From Desulfuromonas sp. DDH964 (GTDB lineage Bacteria; Desulfobacterota; Desulfuromonadia; Desulfuromonadales; DDH964): 64,000 nucleotides of DNA. Position numbers and translations under genes: made by a program. The stretch spans positions 2,856,001 through 2,920,000 of the forward strand of contig NZ_CP015080.1 in NCBI RefSeq assembly GCF_001611275.1. The letters are read 5' to 3'. Below, in pieces: positions 59,525 through 64,000 of this stretch; position 1 is the first letter of the stretch; each line of letters opens with the position of its first letter. Under the pieces are notes generated by a model that searched no databases, was not told the origin of the DNA, and saw nothing but the letters and a program-made list of their open reading frames with translations.

Positions 59525-61588
59525 ATGAGCATTAAGGGAAAACTGATTGGCCTGGTACTGCTGATGAGCCTGGTCTTTGCCATGCTCGCCGGTTATCTGC
59601 TCTGGGCCTCCTGGAAGATCCGCCACCAGGTAGGCTATTTCGTCCCTGCCATCAGTTATCTGCGGGGGATAGCCGATGTGCGCGCCAACCTTACCCGCCA
59701 GGTCAAGGAGGCGACCGACTACCTGGTCATGGGCGAAGCCGGAGACCGGGCCGGGTTTGCCCATTTCGGTCGCCTGACCCGGCAATCGTTTGAGCTGTGG
59801 GAGGGTTCGGCCCGCCAGCAAAAAGCGCTTGGCGTCGAGGGGGAGGGGGAAGACCTGGCGAAAGCGGAGACCATCCGGGCCAGTTATGACCTCTGGGAAG
59901 AGCAGATCCATCACCTCTTCAGTCTGGTCGATGCCGGGCACCAGAGCGAGGCGCAGCGACTCTTCGCCGATCAATCCGACCGCCTGATCGAAGGGGCGGT
60001 GCTGGCCCGGATCGATGAATCCCTGGAGGACGGCCTGAACGAGGTTCAGGACGCTTACCTCGACCTGCTGATGAGCGCCGGCATGATCCCCTGGATTGCC
60101 AGCGATGCCCTGCACCAGATCCGTGGCACCCAGGCCTCCATCGACTACCTGCTGGCGGTCAACCGCCTCAGCGCCGGGGTCAACAAGCAGCTCAAGGCCT
60201 TGCTCGACTACCTGTTCTTCGGCGCCGACCATGACCGCCAGTTCTTCGCCGACTACGGCAAGGACACCAAAAGTGCCATCGAGGCCTGCGCCCGGGCGGC
60301 GAATCGCAAGGCCGCCCTCGACCCTGCCAGCCGCTCCGATCTGCTCAACGAGGTTGTTACCATCGAGCGCAGCTACGGCCAGGTCCTCGCCCTGGCCGAA
60401 AAGGCGATCCACCTCAAACAGAACAACCAGACCGGCGCGGCCCTGGCCCTGATCGTCGAACAGCTCGATCCGCTCCTCGATGGCGGCCTGATGCCGAAAC
60501 TCGCCCTGGCCCTCGACGATGGCGGCCAGGAGATCTTCAACCTGACCCGGGCCGCCAGTCGCCAGGGGGTGATCGTTGTTATCCTCGTCTCGCTGCTGCT
60601 GGCGGTCGGCACGGCCAAGCTGATTCAGCAGATCCTGCGCTCCCTGCGTCAGCTTCGCGCCGGCATCACCATCATCGGCGCCGGCAACCTCGATTACCGC
60701 ATCAACCTTGCGACCCCCGACGAATTCGGCAACCTCGCCGCCCAGTTCGACACCATGGTCGACCGCCTGCAGCAGAGCCGGGCCGATGTCGAACGGCTCA
60801 ACCGGGAGCTGGAACAGCGCGTTATCGATCGCACCCTGCAGCTGGAAACCGCCAACCGTGAACTCCAGTCCTTCAGCTACTCGGTCTCCCACGACCTGCG
60901 TACCCCGCTGGCGCGCATCAGCGCCCTCTGCCAGGTCCTGCTCGCCGACGAAACCCTCCCGGAACCGCCGGAAATCATGGCGACACTGCAGCGCATCGGC
61001 CAGTCGACTCAGGAGATGGAGCAGCTGATCCAGGCTCTCCTCAGCCTCTCCCAGGTTACCAGCGGAGAACTCAACCGTACGGCCGTCGATCTCTCGGCCC
61101 TGGTGGAAACCCTGGCGGCCGAGCTGCGCCAGCGCCAGCCGCAGCGTTCCGCTGAATTCCGGATCGCCCCGGGCGTGGTCGTCAACGGCGATCGCAGCCT
61201 GCTGCTGGTGGTTCTCGCCAACCTCCTCGGCAACGCCTGGAAGTACAGTGCCAGGACCGGGACCACGCTGATCGAGTTCGGCGTCGTCCAGCGCGCCGGC
61301 CAGCGCACCTGCTTTGTCCGTGACAACGGCGTCGGTTTCGACATGGCCCGTGCCGAAAAGCTCTTCACGCCCTTTCAGCGCCTGCACGAAACCGGCGAGT
61401 TCGACGGTACCGGTATCGGCCTGGCGACCGTGCAGCGCATCATCCATCGCCACGGTGGCCAGGTCTGGGCCGAAAGCGCTCCCGGCCAAGGTGCGACCTT
61501 CTACTTCTTCCTGGGCAACAACGGGGCGGCGGGGACCGCCACCCCATCCATCCCCGCCATTTCCGACCCCAGCGCCCAGATCCCATGA
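59525..61588 (+). CDS. Membrane sensor histidine kinase with large periplasmic domain
   Basis: A 687-aa two-component kinase. Order: transmembrane helix (~7-27), a ~315-residue helical periplasmic sensor region with two four-helix-bundle-like halves, a second transmembrane helix (~347-368), HAMP (~370-420), a short coiled coil, then a HisKA domain with the phosphorylated His456 in YSVSHDLRTPLARI, and an HATPase domain with N-box LANLLGNAWKYSAR, G1 RDNGVGFDMARAEKLF and GTGIGLATV. The response regulator is not in the window, so it is an orphan here. The signal is unknown. Ribosome site is weak. Confidence 0.87.
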   Translation: MSIKGKLIGLVLLMSLVFAMLAGYLLWASWKIRHQVGYFVPAISYLRGIADVRANLTRQVKEATDYLVMGEAGDRAGFAHFGRLTRQSFELWEGSARQQKALGVEGEGEDLAKAETIRASYDLWEEQIHHLFSLVDAGHQSEAQRLFADQSDRLIEGAVLARIDESLEDGLNEVQDAYLDLLMSAGMIPWIASDALHQIRGTQASIDYLLAVNRLSAGVNKQLKALLDYLFFGADHDRQFFADYGKDTKSAIEACARAANRKAALDPASRSDLLNEVVTIERSYGQVLALAEKAIHLKQNNQTGAALALIVEQLDPLLDGGLMPKLALALDDGGQEIFNLTRAASRQGVIVVILVSLLLAVGTAKLIQQILRSLRQLRAGITIIGAGNLDYRINLATPDEFGNLAAQFDTMVDRLQQSRADVERLNRELEQRVIDRTLQLETANRELQSFSYSVSHDLRTPLARISALCQVLLADETLPEPPEIMATLQRIGQSTQEMEQLIQALLSLSQVTSGELNRTAVDLSALVETLAAELRQRQPQRSAEFRIAPGVVVNGDRSLLLVVLANLLGNAWKYSARTGTTLIEFGVVQRAGQRTCFVRDNGVGFDMARAEKLFTPFQRLHETGEFDGTGIGLATVQRIIHRHGGQVWAESAPGQGATFYFFLGNNGAAGTATPSIPAISDPSAQIP

Positions 61589-61645
61589 ACCGGCTGCCAG
61601 GGCGAGTTGCGGTCTCGGGCCGCGGCGGCTGCGGGTTGTTTCCAA

Positions 61646-61674
61646 TTGCCCGATGTAACGAAACATGGTATTTA
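61646..61674 (+). promoter_or_regulatory. Promoter for tRNA-Sec
   Basis: TTGCCC (61646-61651), 17-nt spacer, TATTTA (61669-61674), 22 bp before the tRNA. A 13-nt palindrome TTAGATAATCTAA (61672-61684) overlaps the -10 and the expected start point. Confidence 0.45.
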
Positions 61675-61695
61675 GATAATCTAATGTCTTCGCTC

Positions 61696-61791
61696 GGGAG
61701 TAGTTCGTAGTCTGGTGACGCGCCCGGTCTTCAAAACCGGTGGCGGGCGTATCCCGTCCGCGGTGGGTTCGATCCCCATCTACTCCCGCCA
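61696..61791 (+). tRNA. selC: tRNA-Sec (selenocysteine, anticodon TCA)
   Basis: 96 nt with all features of bacterial SelC: an 8-bp acceptor stem GGGAGTAG/CTACTCCC, a long variable arm (GGCGGGCGTATCCCGTCCGC region), anticodon stem CCGGT/ACCGG with loop CTTCAAA giving TCA, T-arm GGTGGGTTCGATCCCCATC, discriminator G and encoded CCA. It decodes UGA as selenocysteine and implies SelA/SelB and selenoproteins elsewhere in the genome. No in-frame UGA selenoprotein was recognised in this window. Confidence 0.96.
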
Positions 61792-61798
61792 AATCATT

Positions 61799-61826
61799 AC
61801 GGGCAGGGCCATCCGGCCCTGCCCGT
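61799..61826. terminator. Terminator after tRNA-Sec
   Basis: Perfect 12-bp arms ACGGGCAGGGCC / GGCCCTGCCCGT around ATCC. It follows the tRNA by 7 bp and overlaps the last base of the convergent small ORF, so it can serve both. Confidence 0.7.
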
Positions 61827-62137
61827 TACTGTTTCTCCTCGCTCGCTTTCAACCAGTGACACCACTCTTCCCAACCCTGCACGATGCCGGTCTGGCGGAA
61901 ATCGGCGTTTGACCCGCCTGCGATCCTCCTCAGCGGCAGAATGCCGACCGCTGCGGCAATTGCCCCCCACTGCAGGGTCTGAGGCGTAATATTGCCGAGA
62001 TCGCCGCGCCAGGTCGCCAGCGGCTCTTCGCCGCGGGCCGGTGGGGCGATGCCGCAAAGCAGGGTCAGGCAGAGTAGCAGACAAGTAGCCAGGTTGAACC
62101 GGGAACGCCCCTCCGGACGCACGACAATGGATTTCAT
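61826..62137 (-). CDS. Small exported protein of unknown function
   Basis: A 103-aa ORF from ATG 62137 with a GGAGGGGA site 5 bp upstream. Residues ~15-38 form a signal sequence (FNLATCLLLCLTLLCGIAPPARGEE). The rest (TWRGDLGNITPQTLQWGAIAAAVGILPL... WEEWCHWLKASEEKQ) has a second hydrophobic stretch. I do not recognise the family. It lies between the tRNA-Sec terminator and the IS3 element. Confidence 0.55.
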   Translation of the reverse strand: MKSIVVRPEGRSRFNLATCLLLCLTLLCGIAPPARGEEPLATWRGDLGNITPQTLQWGAIAAAVGILPLRRIAGGSNADFRQTGIVQGWEEWCHWLKASEEKQ

Positions 62138-62204
62138 CGAATCCCCTCCAGGAATAGACAACCGATACGCACGGCAGAACTGCGCCTATAGCGGCACCAG
62201 TTTT

Positions 62205-62242
62205 CTTGGACACTGATTTGGGATAGAATCCCGATGTCCAAG
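62205..62242 (+). promoter_or_regulatory. Hairpin sequestering the IS3 orfA ribosome binding site
   Basis: CTTGGACA (62205-62212) pairs with TGTCCAAG (62235-62242), with an inner GGGAT-AGA-ATCCC hairpin. The right arm reaches into the AAGGAG ribosome site (62240-62245) of orfA at 62253. On read-through transcripts from outside the element this stem could hide the site and limit transposase production. Confidence 0.5.
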
Positions 62243-62252
62243 GAGATTAATA

Positions 62253-62594
62253 ATGACAACAAACAACAAGAACGAAACAGTCACTGGGCCTTTGGCCGAA
62301 GGGCAACGTTGGAGCGCTGCCCGCAAGCGTGAAGTGGTTCTGCGCTTGCTGCGGGGCGAATCGGTTGATGCTCTGTCCCGCGAGTTGAACATCGAAATCT
62401 ACCGCCTGGAGCAGTGGCGAGAGAAAGCGCTGACCGGAATCGATGAGTCGTTGAAACAACGTCAGAACGATCCGACTCAAGCGGAACTCAACCAGGCCAT
62501 GCGCCGGATCGGCGAATTGACCATGGAAAACGAACTACTTTGGGAACGGGTTAAAAAACCCGGCCCTTTAGCCAAACGGAGGTCGTCGAAATGA
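62253..62594 (+). CDS. IS3-family transposase OrfA
   Basis: A 113-aa DNA-binding subunit with a helix-turn-helix (KREVVLRLLRGESVDALSRELNIEIYRLEQWREKAL) and a coiled-coil region (AELNQAMRRIGELTMENELLWERV). Near its 3' end is an A6 run (62553-62558) in the context GTT AAA AAA CCC. A -1 slip there moves ribosomes directly into the orfB frame. AAGGAG precedes the ATG. Confidence 0.9.
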   Translation: MTTNNKNETVTGPLAEGQRWSAARKREVVLRLLRGESVDALSRELNIEIYRLEQWREKALTGIDESLKQRQNDPTQAELNQAMRRIGELTMENELLWERVKKPGPLAKRRSSK

Positions 62595-63460
62595 GCCAAA
62601 CGATCTCCCCAGGCGCTGAAAAGGCCTACGGCGTCCAGCGGGTTTGCAATGTTTGGGAGCAGGCTCGCTCCTCGTTCTACCATGCCTCGCGCCAGATTCC
62701 GCAATCAACTCCCAAGCGTCGTGGCCCACGTCCGTCAATCAGTGATGAGGATCTTCTCGCCATGATCCGTCACGATCTGGCCACGTCCCCGTTCACCGGC
62801 GAAGGACACCGCAAGGTCTGGGCCAGGCTGCGGATTTGTGACGGCGTGCGCATCGCACGCAAGCGGGTTCTGCGGTTGATGCGCGAGAATCATCTGTTGT
62901 CACCTCACCGGGGTTGGCCCAAAGCAGCCAAGGCGCATGATGGTAAAATCATCACCATGGCTCCGAATCTAATGTGGGGCACCGATGGCACCCGCGTATT
63001 CACTCTCGACGAAGGCTGGGTCTGGATCTTTAGCGCCGTCGAGCACTGGAACGCCGAATGTGTCGGCTGGCATGTTTGCAAGACCGGCGACCGTTATGCT
63101 GCTCTTCAACCACTTTCCATGGCGTTAGACAACATCTATGGGGGCGTAGAGAAAGATATTGCCCGAGGGTTGTCTCTGCGTATGGATCACGGCACCCAGT
63201 ACCTCTCAGACCATTTTCTGAACCAGATCAAGTTCTGGGGAATCACCCCCAGCTTTGCCTTCGTTGCCGAACCACAGACCAACGGAGTTGCTGAACGATT
63301 CAACCGCACCTTGAAAGAGCAAGCCATCTATGGCCGAATATTCCGTACCATCGATGATGTTCGCGAGGCCGTGAAAACCTTCGTCGAACTCTACAACAGC
63401 GAATGGCGAGTCGAGAAAAATGGCTTCCGGTCGCCCGACGAAATCCGTCAGGCGGCATAA
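62591..63460 (+). CDS. IS3-family transposase OrfB (DDE integrase domain)
   Basis: A 289-aa catalytic part with rve/DDE residues visible in WGTDGTRVF, RMDHGTQYLS and NGVAERFNRTLKEQ. Annotated from ATG 62591, which overlaps the orfA stop (ATGA), but its frame is open back to 62555, and the -1 slip at the A6 run would make an OrfAB fusion through TRPFSQTEVVE. An HTH_21-like region (YGVQRVCNVWEQARSSFYHA) lies at the N-terminus. The catalytic residues are intact, so the enzyme could be active. Confidence 0.88.
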   Translation: MSQTISPGAEKAYGVQRVCNVWEQARSSFYHASRQIPQSTPKRRGPRPSISDEDLLAMIRHDLATSPFTGEGHRKVWARLRICDGVRIARKRVLRLMRENHLLSPHRGWPKAAKAHDGKIITMAPNLMWGTDGTRVFTLDEGWVWIFSAVEHWNAECVGWHVCKTGDRYAALQPLSMALDNIYGGVEKDIARGLSLRMDHGTQYLSDHFLNQIKFWGITPSFAFVAEPQTNGVAERFNRTLKEQAIYGRIFRTIDDVREAVKTFVELYNSEWRVEKNGFRSPDEIRQAA

Positions 63461-63470
63461 TGTAAAAAAA

Positions 63471-63545
63471 CCCCGCCCAGAGGACGGGGCTTTAAAGGCG
63501 CCCCCAGAGGGGGCGTTGCCGGTGACCCCCAAAGAGGGTCACCGG
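63471..63545. repeat. Three consecutive hairpins next to tnpA
   Basis: Hairpin 1 (63471-63489): CCCCGCCC-AGAG-GACGGGG, one mismatch. Hairpin 2 (63499-63515): CGCCCCC-AGA-GGGGGCG. Hairpin 3 (63519-63545): CCGGTGACCC-CCAAAGA-GGGTCACCGG. They fill the gap between orfB and the 3' end of tnpA. The first may terminate orfB; the last may belong to the right end of the IS200/IS605-type element, whose ends are recognised as hairpins. Confidence 0.6.
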
Positions 63546-63570
63546 AGCGTTGTTCCCACGTCCACAACAA

Positions 63571-64000
63571 TTAGAATTTGAGTTGCTGTTGTTCCACTTT
63601 CTTCTCATGCTGCTCTTGATACCGCACGTAGCGCCTGATCATCTCGGCATCCAGGCCTACCGTGTCAACGCAGTAGCCGGGCGCCCAAAAATGATTGCCC
63701 CAGTAGCGTTTCTTCCGCAACTTGGGATGGTTCTTTAAAATACGTATCGCTGATCGGCCCTTCAGGCGCCCCATCAACTCCGAAATGGACACCTTGGGCG
63801 GCACCATGATGATCAGGTGAATATGGTCTTTCTGGACATTCAGCTCGACGACCTCGCAGTGACTCTGCTCGCTGAAGATCCGGATACACGCTCGAACTTC
63901 TTGCGCCAGTTCACCTTCCAATATCCGGAAGCGATACTTGGGCACCCAGACGATGTGATACTGGCAGTGCCAGATCGCATGTGTTAATTTTCGAAAACGG
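63571..64000 (-). CDS. tnpA: IS200/IS605-family transposase TnpA, 5' end beyond the window
   Basis: HUH-type Y1 single-strand transposase. The HUH motif is in KDHIHLIIMVPP and the catalytic Tyr in RRYVRYQEQHEKK. The frame stays open to the right edge with family residues HAIWHCQYHIVWVPKYRFRIL, so the true start is past 64000; at least 143 codons are seen. No tnpB (IscB/TnpB nuclease) lies in the window. Confidence 0.9.
   Translation of the reverse strand, partial: RFRKLTHAIWHCQYHIVWVPKYRFRILEGELAQEVRACIRIFSEQSHCEVVELNVQKDHIHLIIMVPPKVSISELMGRLKGRSAIRILKNHPKLRKKRYWGNHFWAPGYCVDTVGLDAEMIRRYVRYQEQHEKKVEQQQLKF

Larger units (their letters stand above)
62205..63489 (+). mobile_element. IS3-family insertion sequence, right end not found
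   Basis: Holds orfA and orfB of an IS3-family transposase. The left boundary is approximate; sequence near TTGGACACTG (62206-62215) may be the inverted repeat, but no matching copy is found to the right up to 64000. Either the right end was lost to the adjacent IS200/IS605-type element or its repeat is imperfect. Codon use and GC are visibly lower than in the core genes. No target duplication was seen. Confidence 0.6.

Noticed and set aside
59342-61792. An 816-codon minus-strand ORF antisense to the histidine kinase and tRNA-Sec
   Set aside because: The kinase domains are canonical on the plus strand, and the ORF runs through a tRNA gene.

Overview
The window looks like a chromosomal segment of a high-GC anaerobic Desulfuromonadia-type bacterium (Geobacter / Desulfuromonas relatives). 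Reasons: the order smc - roadblock - ftsY - zapB-like - zapA - (6S RNA site) - fau - rny - ymdB - tyrS - rrn; a quinol:cytochrome c complex with a multihaem c subunit; a cytosolic group-3b-type [NiFe] hydrogenase; ackA/pta; a selenocysteine tRNA; and an Ehr-type (energy-converting-hydrogenase-related) membrane complex. The assignment is from gene content only. Most of the window is dense, well-kept core genome; the last ~1.8 kb is mobile DNA.

Layout. 1-540: 5' end of a 16S rRNA gene (minus strand) with three tandem sigma70-type promoters. 539-11053 (minus): translation, RNA decay and cell-division/segregation genes. 11.2-21.0 kb (mostly plus): RluA-type pseudouridine synthase, large AsmA-like protein, UbiE/MenG (minus), MutT, then a DUF4212 / sodium:solute symporter / small membrane protein / cNMP-CBS-DUF294 regulator cluster. 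21.05-24.79 kb (minus): four-subunit HydBGDA hydrogenase. 24.9-34.4 kb: rhomboid, CHC2 zinc-finger protein, tRNA-Arg(CCG), metallo-beta-lactamase-fold protein, Rieske/cytochrome b/pentahaem cytochrome c operon, GshB, DUF1573 protein, Hpt, zinc-ribbon/DUF3426 protein, TatA, ferredoxin. 34.7-39.2 kb: ackA, KAS III-like synthase, pta, TonB-like protein. 39.4-46.3 kb (minus): one-carbon operon folD-metV-metF-gcvT-gcvH-gcvPA-gcvPB. 46.4-48.5 kb: lipoprotein aminopeptidase, GAF protein, FmdB-type zinc ribbon. 48.7-59.4 kb (plus): one long operon of an HTH-EIIA protein, a DUF1275 membrane protein and a seven-gene Ehr complex. 59.5-62.1 kb: histidine kinase, tRNA-Sec, small secreted protein. 62.2-64.0 kb: an IS3-family element and an IS200/IS605-family tnpA that runs off the window.

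How the parts fit. The folD-metVF-gcv operon joins glycine cleavage to methylene- and methyl-tetrahydrofolate. AckA/Pta interconvert acetate and acetyl-CoA, and the symporter cluster may import organic acids such as acetate. HydBGDA would exchange electrons between H2 and NAD(P). The Ehr complex has proton-pumping antiporter subunits and an Fe-S subunit, but its hydrogenase-like large subunit has lost all four cysteines that hold Ni-Fe, so its electron partner is unknown. The most noteworthy items are this Ehr operon with its HTH-EIIA/DUF1275 partners, a single-base frameshift in its first antiporter subunit, a 161-bp MITE-like inverted repeat abutting gcvPB, a 54-bp perfect palindrome, and an IS3 element with an intact -1 slippery site and a hairpin covering its ribosome binding site.
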